The notes beneath the pieces are model-generated. The model had not been told where the DNA came from and did no database searches. It saw only the letters and a program-made list of their open reading frames with translations. The translations under genes were made by a program, and so were the position numbers. From an uncultured Treponema sp. (GTDB taxonomy: Bacteria; Spirochaetota; Spirochaetia; Treponematales; Treponemataceae): a stretch of DNA of 24,412 nt. The stretch spans positions 1-24,412 of the forward strand of contig CAKZZO010000146.1 in the NCBI GenBank assembly GCA_937885175.1. Reading direction: 5' to 3'. Each line of letters begins with the position of its first letter. Position 1 is the stretch's first letter. Below are positions 7,081-15,900 of the stretch, one piece after another.

Positions 7081-7830
7081 ATGTTGTTGAAGAATAAAAA
7101 GGCACTGGTAACAGGTTCTAGCCGTGGTATTGGACGCGCGATTGTTGAGGCTTTCTTGAAAAATGGTGCGGAAGTATGGGGCTTGTGCTCTAAACCCAGT
7201 GCGGCAAAGGCTGATTTGGAAAAAATTGCTGCTGATAACGGTGTTGCATTCCATGAAATTTGTGCGGATGTGGGTAATGCCGAGCAGGTGACGGAAGTGG
7301 TAAAGGCGGCGCTGGCAGAGGCTGGCACCTTTGATGTTCTGGTGAACAATGCGGGCATCACGCGGGATGGGCTTTCTTTCCGCATGAAGAAGGAGGACTG
7401 GGACGACGTGCTCCGCGTAAACTTGACGAGTGTCTTCCTGATTACACAGATTGTTTCCGGCAACATGATTCGTGCAAAGGACAAATCCTGCTCAATCATC
7501 AACATGTCTTCCATCGTGGGATTGCACGGGCAGGGAGGACAGGTGAACTATGCGGCAAGCAAGGGCGGTGTCATTGCATATACTAAGGCATTGGCAAAAG
7601 AAGTGGGAAGCCGTGGCGTGCGTGTAAACGCAATCGCTCCGGGCTTTATTGAGACCGACATGACTGCTGTGCTGAAAGACGACATGAAGGCTCAGTGGGT
7701 TGATAGCCTGCCCCTCAAACGTGCTGGAAAAGCTGAGGACATCGCAAATGCCGCGCTTTTCCTTGCAAGCGACCTGAGTACCTATATTACCGGTCAGGTT
7801 CTTGGCGTAGACGGGGGAATGGGCGCGTAA
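7081..7830 (+). CDS. fabG: 3-oxoacyl-[ACP] reductase
   Basis: Short-chain dehydrogenase that reduces 3-oxoacyl-ACP to 3-hydroxyacyl-ACP with NADPH, the first reduction of the elongation cycle. The 249-residue length is standard. Visible motifs are the cofactor loop TGSSRGIG (11-18), NNAG (89-92), catalytic Ser144 in NMSSIVG, and the Tyr157-x3-Lys161 pair in YAASK, followed by the conserved VNAIAPGFIETDMT. The ATG at 7081 has AAGGAG (7069-7074) six bases upstream; the frame is open farther back but those residues overlap fabD and are not FabG-like. Family members can also act as acetoacetyl-CoA reductases. Placement between fabD and fabF supports the fatty acid role. Confidence 0.95.
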   Translation: MLLKNKKALVTGSSRGIGRAIVEAFLKNGAEVWGLCSKPSAAKADLEKIAADNGVAFHEICADVGNAEQVTEVVKAALAEAGTFDVLVNNAGITRDGLSFRMKKEDWDDVLRVNLTSVFLITQIVSGNMIRAKDKSCSIINMSSIVGLHGQGGQVNYAASKGGVIAYTKALAKEVGSRGVRVNAIAPGFIETDMTAVLKDDMKAQWVDSLPLKRAGKAEDIANAALFLASDLSTYITGQVLGVDGGMGA

Positions 7831-7860
7831 CAAAAATACATCCATGTATTTTTGTTACGC
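7825..7860. repeat. 17-bp near-perfect palindrome at the end of fabG
   Basis: A 36-base inverted repeat with 17 paired bases on each side of a central CC. It includes the fabG stop codon and is symmetrical down to its GCG/CGC ends. Central arms are ATACAT/ATGTAT, flanked by A and T runs. No T run follows the stem on either strand, so it is not a standard intrinsic terminator. It may stabilise the upstream fabDG message or mark an inserted repeat. Confidence 0.8.
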
Positions 7861-7864
7861 CGCG

Positions 7865-7935
7865 CAGATTTCAGCGGTGCTGAAATCTGAAGTTGGTTGG
7901 ATTCCGCCCTCCATGGCGGTGGCGTGCTGGCGCAC
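7865..7935. repeat. further hairpins in the fabG-fabF spacer
   Basis: Three more stems follow in series: CAGATTTCAGC/GCTGAAATCTG (7865-7875, 7879-7889, 11 bp, GGT loop), CCGCC/GGCGG (7904-7908, 7915-7919) and GTGC/GCAC (7924-7927, 7932-7935). With the preceding palindrome they fill most of the 157-base gap between fabG and fabF, which is large compared with the 11-base gaps on either side of this pair. Confidence 0.7.
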
Positions 7936-7987
7936 GGTGGTGGGTGTGAAAAGCAAAGTTTTGATTGATATTTTTAGGAGAAATAGT

Positions 7988-9232
7988 ATGAGAAGAGTTG
8001 TTGTAACAGGTTTGGGTTGTGTTTCACCAGTGGGAAATTCGGTGGACGAGACATGGGCTGCATTGCGTGCAGGAAAGAGTGGCATTGCTACCATTACTCA
8101 TTATGACAATACAAACTTTAAGGTAAAGTATGCGGCAGAAGTGAAGAACTTTAATGCTGCTGACTATATGGATTCTTCTGCGGCGCGTAAGATGGCTCTG
8201 TACTCACAGTATGCTGTTGCGGCTGCAAAAATGGCTCTGGATGATTCAGGGCTGATGGGAAAGAGTGATGTGCTTGAAGATACATCGGTCTACCTTGGTG
8301 TGGGCATTGGTGGTCTTGAAGTGACTGAAAACACAATGAAGGCATATTTTGATTCAAATCAAACCCGTATGCCGCCGCTGACCATTCCTGAATTGATTCC
8401 CAACGAGGGTGCAGGAAATATTTCTATGGCTTTTGGTCTTCACGGCGCAACACATACTGTCGCAACGGCTTGTGCTTCTGGTACTGACGCAATCGGAAAC
8501 GCATTTGATCAGGTTCGCTCCGGCCGCTATGATGTGGTATTGGCTGGCGGTGCTGAGTCAACACAGTGTGGCTATGCAAACTTGGGATTCCAGATGCTGC
8601 ATGCCCTTTCTTCAAAATGGGTTGATGACCCCACAAAGGCAAGCCGTCCTTTTGACAAGCAGCGCGACGGTTTTATCATGGGTGAAGGAAGCACGATTCT
8701 GGTGCTGGAAGAATATGAACATGCAAAGGCTCGCGGTGCAAAAATCTATGCTGAGGTTGCAGGCTATGGCGCATCAAGTGACGGTTATCATCTGACTGCT
8801 CCCAATCCGGACGGTGTTTGCGGTGCAAAATGTATGACTATTGCCATGAAGGATGCTGGAGTAAAGCCTGAGGAAGTGACCTACTACAATGCACACGGAA
8901 CTTCTACCAAATTGAACGACTCTGGCGAAACTAAGATGCTGCACATTGCGTTTGGCGATGCTGCAAAGAAACTGCATATTTCATCAACAAAATCAATGAC
9001 TGGTCACTGTCTAGGTAACGCAGGTTCTCTTGAGGCCATGATTTGTGTCAAGGCGATTCAAGAAGGTTTTGTTCCGCCGACGATTAACCTTGACGAAGTT
9101 GATGTAGAGGGTGGCTGTGACCTGGACTACACTCCCAACAAGGGACTGGACATTCCGGTTGACGTTGCCATGAGCGCAAACTTTGGTTTTGGCGGACACA
9201 ATGGCTGTCTGGTCTTCAAGAAAGTAAAATAA
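7988..9232 (+). CDS. fabF: 3-oxoacyl-[ACP] synthase II
   Basis: Condensing enzyme that joins acyl-ACP with malonyl-ACP to extend the chain by two carbons. The 414-residue product has the complete thiolase-fold active site: Cys162 in ATACASGTDA, His303 in NAHGTST, Lys335 in STKSMTGH, and His340. The Cys-His-His set distinguishes elongating KAS I/II from FabH (Cys-His-Asn). The length and the MRRVVVTGLG N-terminus favour FabF over FabB. AGGAG (7976-7980) lies seven bases before the ATG at 7988. An in-frame extension back to 7844 merely translates the hairpin spacer and is rejected. Eleven bases separate its stop from fabZ, so the two are translated from one message. With the spacer hairpins upstream, fabF-fabZ expression could differ from fabD-fabG. 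Confidence 0.95.
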   Translation: MRRVVVTGLGCVSPVGNSVDETWAALRAGKSGIATITHYDNTNFKVKYAAEVKNFNAADYMDSSAARKMALYSQYAVAAAKMALDDSGLMGKSDVLEDTSVYLGVGIGGLEVTENTMKAYFDSNQTRMPPLTIPELIPNEGAGNISMAFGLHGATHTVATACASGTDAIGNAFDQVRSGRYDVVLAGGAESTQCGYANLGFQMLHALSSKWVDDPTKASRPFDKQRDGFIMGEGSTILVLEEYEHAKARGAKIYAEVAGYGASSDGYHLTAPNPDGVCGAKCMTIAMKDAGVKPEEVTYYNAHGTSTKLNDSGETKMLHIAFGDAAKKLHISSTKSMTGHCLGNAGSLEAMICVKAIQEGFVPPTINLDEVDVEGGCDLDYTPNKGLDIPVDVAMSANFGFGGHNGCLVFKKVK

Positions 9233-9243
9233 GGGATAAGATT

Positions 9244-9675
9244 ATGGAAGCATTTACTGATATTGAAAGCCTGTTGCCCCACAGAAAGCCATTTTTGTTT
9301 GTGGATTCAATCGACAGCTATGACGACAATGGTTGTGTGTGCCACAGGACATTTACGGACGAGGACTTTTTCTTTAAGGGACACTTTCCCGAGTATCCGG
9401 TTGTTCCGGGCGTTATTCTGATTGAAACAATGGCTCAGGGTGGCGGTGCAGCCCTGTCCCTGCAGAAAAAATTTGACGAGGGCAGTCTCTTCTTCCTCGC
9501 CACGGTAAATAACGTAAAGTTCAAGCATCAGGTGCGCCCCGGCGACAAAGTCCGCATGGAAGTCGTCAACAAGCGCTGCACCAAAAACATGGTAGTCCAG
9601 GAAGGCAAAGCCTACGTCGGCGACACCCTCTGCGCCCAAGCTGAGTGGATGTGCCTCGTAGGAAAGGGCAACTAA
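9244..9675 (+). CDS. fabZ: 3-hydroxyacyl-[ACP] dehydratase
   Basis: Hot-dog-fold enzyme that removes water from 3-hydroxyacyl-ACP to give trans-2-enoyl-ACP. The 143-residue size fits FabZ. The N-terminal LLPHRKPFLFVD motif and catalytic His47 in KGHFPEYPVVPG are visible, with Glu61 in ETMAQ. The Glu, where FabA has Asp, favours FabZ. A weak Shine-Dalgarno (AAGGG just after the fabF stop) and the 11-base spacing suggest translational coupling. The codon third positions change from mixed in the first half to strongly C/G-ending in the last ~60 codons. The reaction still needs an enoyl reductase, which is not encoded here. Confidence 0.94.
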   Translation: MEAFTDIESLLPHRKPFLFVDSIDSYDDNGCVCHRTFTDEDFFFKGHFPEYPVVPGVILIETMAQGGGAALSLQKKFDEGSLFFLATVNNVKFKHQVRPGDKVRMEVVNKRCTKNMVVQEGKAYVGDTLCAQAEWMCLVGKGN

Positions 9676-9707
9676 TGTACTGAGCCACGAAGCAGAATGG
9701 ACGGGCA

Positions 9708-9721
9708 GGTGCGCAAGCACC
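9708..9721 (+). other. GNRA-capped hairpin after fabZ
   Basis: GGTGC (9708-9712) and GCACC (9717-9721) form a 5-bp stem closed by GCAA, a stable GNRA tetraloop. There is no T run, so it may protect the 3' end of the fab message. Confidence 0.4.
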
Positions 9722-9748
9722 AAAGTCAATAATTACCAATACCCGCGC

Positions 9749-9783
9749 GGCGCGAAGCGATGCATATGCTGAGCGCCCTTTTT
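9749..9783 (+). terminator. candidate intrinsic terminator of the fab operon
   Basis: GGCGC (9749-9753) pairs with GCGCC (9773-9777). An internal 2x2 mismatch is followed by a second 4-bp stem (9756-9759 with 9767-9770), and five T follow at 9779-9783. It separates fabZ from the promoter of the giant gene. Confidence 0.6.
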
Positions 9784-9833
9784 CATTGCAGGTGCCGCAC
9801 ATCTTTAAAATGTTGTTATATCAACTTATTTAT

Positions 9834-9874
9834 TTGAATTTCCGACAATTATAGTGTATAATACTATGTATAAT
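9834..9874 (+). promoter_or_regulatory. promoter of the giant lipoprotein gene, with a second overlapping -10
   Basis: TTGAAT (9834-9839) and TATAAT (9857-9862) are 17 bases apart, a near-consensus sigma-70-type promoter with a start near 9869 and a leader of about 70 bases. A second TGTATAAT lies at 9867-9874, twelve bases after the first (9855-9862). The surrounding 60 bases are notably A+T-rich, and GTTG/CAAC arms around TTATAT occur just upstream (9811-9824). Confidence 0.75.
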
Positions 9875-9937
9875 TGCGGTAAAGTCTCTTTTCCGCGCAT
9901 TTTCTGCAGAGCAGAGTAAGTCTGTGAGGAGAAATGT

Positions 9938-12900
9938 ATGTTAAAAAAGTGTTTTTTTAAGAGTGTAGTAGCAGGGATGGTTTTTGGGGCACTGGGAATG
10001 GTGCTTTCCTGCTCGGACAATGTTGGTTTGGGTGAATCCGTTGATACGGAGGCTCCGACCATTGAAATCGCTTATCCGCCGGCATCTTCCGTAATCCGCG
10101 GTACCTTTGTCTTTGCGGGTAGCTGGAAGGATGACAAGGGGGTAAAGTCCGTTACGGCATCAATTACCAATACAGCCACCAAGCAGACCTATCCCGCAAA
10201 TGAAGTTATTCTGGGTGAAAACAATACCTGGTCAGTCCTTGTGAACAACTATAGCGAGGAAAATGCTGATTACGTGAATTACTGGCAGCTTCCTGACGGT
10301 AAATACGAATTGGGCGTGTACGCAACGGATAATGCCGGCCACAAATCCGGCACTACAACTCGTACTTTTGAAATTGACAATACGGCTCCGGTAACTGTTT
10401 TGACCAGTCCGGGAAGTACTTCAACCTATACGGCATATGGTTCAACCTTTAGTGTAGAAGGTACTATTGCCGATGAGCATACAGTTGATTCTCTTGCGGT
10501 AACTATTTACGATGAAAACGGCAATGTACTTGATTCTACGGCGGAATCTCCCTATACCGAAACAAGCGTTCAGACAGCGGGCGGTACAAGCGTTTCCCTG
10601 CTGAAGTTTTCTGAAAAGCCTGTGACTACGGTGCAGACCCGCTATGCGAATATTTATGGCGAAAACCGTGACGGCGGTACAAAAAAGTATTCCTGTACCA
10701 TTTATGTAACGGATAATGCCCGTCTTTATGGCGAGGAGCAGTACAAGGCTTTTCTGGAGTCAAAGGGAACTTCTACTGATGCTTCCGCAGAGACACTGGG
10801 AAATGAAACATCTGTTTTCTATTTGAATGCCAGTGTATACGAAACACTCCTGAGCAGCGTAAAGGGCTATGGACTGAGCGTTGCTGAATTGATGACGATT
10901 ATCAACGGTACTTATGTGGCCAGTGACGATACATCTGCCCGTGCGGCGGGAAGCAGTGTGGTGGCGGGTACGCTTACTAAAAGTCAACTCAAGGAAGTGC
11001 AGTCTCTCCTGTACGGTGAAAATTCTGTGGCAGTGGACACATCGGTAAATCACCTGCGCTTTTCTCTTGACCCGGCGGTTAATCCAACCTATGCGGTGAG
11101 TGGCTTTGCGCTGGAAGATTCTCCCAATGGCACAAAGAATCAGACTGTTACCTTTATCGTGAGTCCGGGCTTGGATGGCACTCAGTTCCGCCCCAATACA
11201 TTTGAAGTCTACCTGCTTAATTGCGGTGCGTACAGTGATGAGGCAGGCTTTGACCGTTCAAAATACACAGAATTCCTGGAAGACCCCGCCACTTACTATG
11301 GTGCGCACAAAGATACGACGATTTTTGTAAGCAGTTTTGCAGATACATATACGGATGCTGATACGCTTTCTTCGCTGACGGCAACCTTTAAACTGCCCGA
11401 AATTGTTGCGGACAACTGGTATTGTATTGGTATTGCCGGCCACGACCTGGATGACAATGAACTTATTCCGGACGGTGTCTTTGGCTTTATTGGTGCGCTT
11501 TCTGGTACGCCGCCTGTGGTTGGCTTTGAGCAGCCGGTAAATCAGGCGATTCTGGGAAGTTCCGCTGACCTTACCTTTACGGGAGAAATTACTACAACAG
11601 AAGTCAAACTGGATAAAGTGACGCTGACTGTTGATGTGACCGATGTTGAAAACGGCTCAACGGTTGGTTCTTTCAAAGTGTCCAATGTGGCAAGTGACGC
11701 AGACAAGATTGTGAGCTGGAATCCTGATGTAGAAAAAGATGACAATGCCAAGTTCAAATATGCCTGGAAATTCACCCTTACAGATGCTCCAGAATACAGC
11801 AAGTATAAGGCTGAGTCAGGCGACAATAGAATCTACATGTACACCGTGACCGCAGAGGCAAGGGATGCTTCTGGTGGCGAAAATACGGCAAACCGCACGG
11901 TAACCGTTGATACAGTTCCGCCGGAGGTGACGATTACTTCTGTCATTCCCTCTGTTACAGGCTATACGGATGCAAATCACTCGGATGCAAGTGCTGTCTA
12001 TGTAAACGGCACGATTACCATTACGGGTGCAATCAACGAAATGAACTTGAAGAGCGCAAGCTACACGGTATTTGTTGACGGTGCTACTGTAAAAGACGCC
12101 GATGGAAAGGATGACGAAAACTATACGAATGTTCCCATAAAGACAACGCAGTTTAAGATTATGATTGATACGACTGCCTTGACGGATGATAAGCCGATTA
12201 AGGTTGTGGTGACGGCAATCGACCGTGCAACAGGAACATTGGTGACTGCACTGGACGGAACCGTGGGTAACGTAGGAAGTTACAGTACGTCGGCCTTGAT
12301 TAGTGATGGAGATACAGAAAAATCCTATAGAATCCTGCAGGAAACGGATAGACCTGTCTTACAGCCTACCAATGCTGATACGAAAATTACCAGTGAAGAT
12401 GCCATTATTGCGGCGACAAAAAATGCTGACGCATTGAATACCAATATCTTTAACCTGGGCGACAAATTGCAGGCAACGGTAAGCGATGACGATGGTGTGG
12501 CCAGTGTTTCTGTAGGCTATCGCAAGGCTGGTTCAACGGACGCATTTAGTCCGCTTGCCGCTAACTACACGGCTTCAAATAATTCTCTTACTTCCGCGCT
12601 TCCGTCTGACTACGGTGTGTATGAAATTCAAGTGAAGGCGGTGGACTCCGTAACTGACCGAACCGCGGACTTTGCAGAAAACGGAACAAGCACAACATGC
12701 TTTGTGGTGGCCATGGATGATGGTGCACCGACATTCAGTAATGTCCAGCCGGCAGATAACGGCTACTATGCTGAAAGCTTTGCCGTGACAGGTGTGATTA
12801 CCGATAAGAGCGGCGCGGTAACACTGCAACTTACCAGCGTAACGGATCAGGGAAACAGTGAAAGCTATGCGTCTGCGGTAAGCCTGAATGATACCGCTGA

Positions 12901-15900
12901 CGGAGCAGACTTTAGCGATAAGATTACGGTTCCAGCAAACAGTCAGACTTATAGGATCGTCTACAAGGCAACCGATAAGTATAATCAGTCTAAAGAATAT
13001 GCTATCAGATACATTGTAGATAAAGAAGCACCAACAGTTGAGCCACCAAGCATAGAAAACGCTTCGCAAAGTGGCGGCTGGTTCAACTCTACTAGCCCGC
13101 GGGTAACGGTAAAGGCAAAAGACAACGAGGGCGGTAGTGGCGTAGCAACGGTAAAAGCCTATGTGCTTAAAGATACGGAAGTTCCTGCAGACCTTGCGGA
13201 CTATGCCGTTGAGAATGCAACTGGTGTTGATTTAGCGGCAGGAACAAAAGATGCTGATGGCTATACTCCCTATGCGGGCGTTGTTTCTTTGCAGCAGGGA
13301 AAAAATGTCGTTATTGTAGTGGTAACCGATCAGGCGACGAATAAAACAAGAGTCAAAACGGATGTCATACAGGTGGACACCCTTTCTCCGACCATTACGC
13401 TTTCAGCCCTTTCTGACACGCTTATCAATAAAACGGAATGGGAAAACCTTTCATCAGGCCTAACCCTTACGCCGACTATTGTGGATGAAGGAAGTGGCGT
13501 TGTTTCCGCATGGCTTGATAGGCAGAACACGGAAGCAAAAGAATCTGATGCCACAATAAAAGCCACGACTGATGCCGTGACAAGTTCAAGCGGCTGGACT
13601 GCCCAGCTGGTCATTCCGCAAAGTGCTCTTACTGACGGAAACCATGTCTATTACGTGTGGGCAAAAGATGCTGCGGGCAGGACTTCTGCTTCTGAGCCCA
13701 TTTCCTTTACGGTAGATAAGACACCGCCAGAGATTGAAGTAAACGCCTTGTCTAACAATGGACTGTATACAGAAGCAAATGTAACGAACCTTGATACGAC
13801 GGCACGCACGGCAAAATACTCCATTGCGGGTTCTTGGTCTGATGCGGTTTCTGGCACGGAAACATTGCAGTATACACGTAACGCAAATCCGACGGAATTG
13901 ACGGCAGAAGGAGAAGACCCCGCTGCAGCATGGGTTACCATTCCTCTGTCTGATAAAGCGGCTGGCGTAAAGTTGAGCTGGACAAATCTCATCGACGTTA
14001 CGGAAAGTTCTGGCAATACGATTGCTTTCCGTGCAAAAGATACGGCAGGAAACATAACGGCTTCTGACGGCTACAAACTCTTTACGGGTATCACCTTTGA
14101 CTTTAGCCTGCCGGTGATTACGCTGACACAAAGGCCTGCTACGCAGACTAAGGAACAGGTGACCATAGGCGGCACGGTAGAAGACAAACTTGCCCTCTCG
14201 AAGGGAAATATCAGCATTGTGGTGACGAAAGGCACCGAGGCACAGACTGTTACTCCGACTATCACTGAAACCACAACGGGTAAAGCATATTCATTTGACC
14301 TTACCATTCCTGCAAATGCTGACCACTCAAACGATGGCGACTGGACGGTGACGATTGGCGCAAAGGATGGTGCAGGACGCGATGCAGTGCAGCAGAAGGT
14401 GGCGGTAAAAATTGATACTACCGCGCCAAGTGTGGAAAAACCGACGCTTTCCACATCAAAAGGTTCTGAAAAAGACAGCGTCTACTACTTTAACGGTTCA
14501 GACATTCCGACGGTTGCCGTAAGTGCTTCTGACTCAGGCACGGGAATTGCCTCGGTTGCCTACGGCATTGTTTCTGGCACTGCAACGGCATGGTCAGATT
14601 CCCTTGTACTGAAAAACATAACGGAAAGTGCAGACAAATGGACTGCAATGCAGATGGACAGTTCCGTAAGCGATAGATTTAAGGTAAACGTAACTGACTT
14701 TAATACGTTAGGTGAAGGTGATTACGTTGTCTTTGTCCGCGTGATAGATAGCGTGGGTAATACAGCCTATTCTGAAGGCTATCGAGTCTGCAACGATAAG
14801 ACGTTACCAGTACTGGAAGAAACGGGTGCAGGTGATAAGCCCGTTGATGCAACAGGAAGGTCGTTTGACAGCGGAACCTTTACGCTGACCGGTACCGTTT
14901 CAGATAGCAATTATAAGGAACTTACGGTAACGCGAGATACAATCGATGGAGCTGCGCCAGTACTTACAGTAGCAAACGGTACATGGACATTGAAGCAAGA
15001 TGTCGCTGATGATGAGCAATCACATACTTATACCTATACTCTCACCGCAATCGACTATGCGGGAAATGAAGCTTATATCAACGGTCGCACGGTAGAAATT
15101 GACCGAACGGCACCCACCGTTACCGTGGAAAAACTGAATGACAGTGCGGCTGAAGTTGGTGTATTCTCAACAAAAGAAAAGAACTGTATCTTTACAGGAA
15201 AGATAGAAGAAACAGGTTCTGGATTACATAAAGCCTATGCGCTACTGTACACGGGAGATACGGCTCCGGCTGATCCTGATGCGGCCACTGGTATCGCTTC
15301 TGGCGAAACAAATTATGCAAGTGTGAGCGTAAACAGCGACGGTTCATTTACCCACACCTTCTATGGTCAGGCGGAAGGAACCTATCACTTAAAAGTAGTT
15401 GCCTTTGATAAGGCTGGAAACACGAGTTCATTTACTCCCGTACAGGTTAATGTGGATAACTCAGCCCCGGTAAGTACGCTGAATGTAACGGGTAGTGCCA
15501 ATGGCATTAAGCAGATTGCTGATGGTGTGGCTTCTGACGTTACTATTTCTGCTGATAACTGGAATCAGAAAACCGTTTACATTACGGACGGTACATTTAC
15601 CCTAAGCGGTGCTGTTACGGATGCATTTGGATTTAGCGCAGATACGATTGAACTGTCTGTTGATTCAACCGTAGTGTCGTTTACATCAAAAACAGATAAT
15701 TTTAATTGGAGTCAGAGTAGTGGCACATTCAACTGGACTTATACCCAGCCTGCTACAGACGGCACCTATACCTACAGCCTGAAGATGACTGATACGGCTG
15801 GAAATGAAAGGACAAATGAGTTTAAGGTACAGGTAGACACCAAGGCTCCCAACATTTTGAGCATCACCGCTCCAGCAAGCAATTCCAACCAGACGGGCGA

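Noticed and set aside
7825..7860. The 36-base palindrome as an intrinsic terminator
   Set aside because: No T run follows on either strand, and fabF directly downstream has no recognisable promoter of its own, so read-through is expected.
7844..7987. Upstream extension of FabF or a small separate protein in the spacer
   Set aside because: The sequence is composed of hairpins, lacks a ribosome site at 7844, and FabF proper begins at 7988 after AGGAG.
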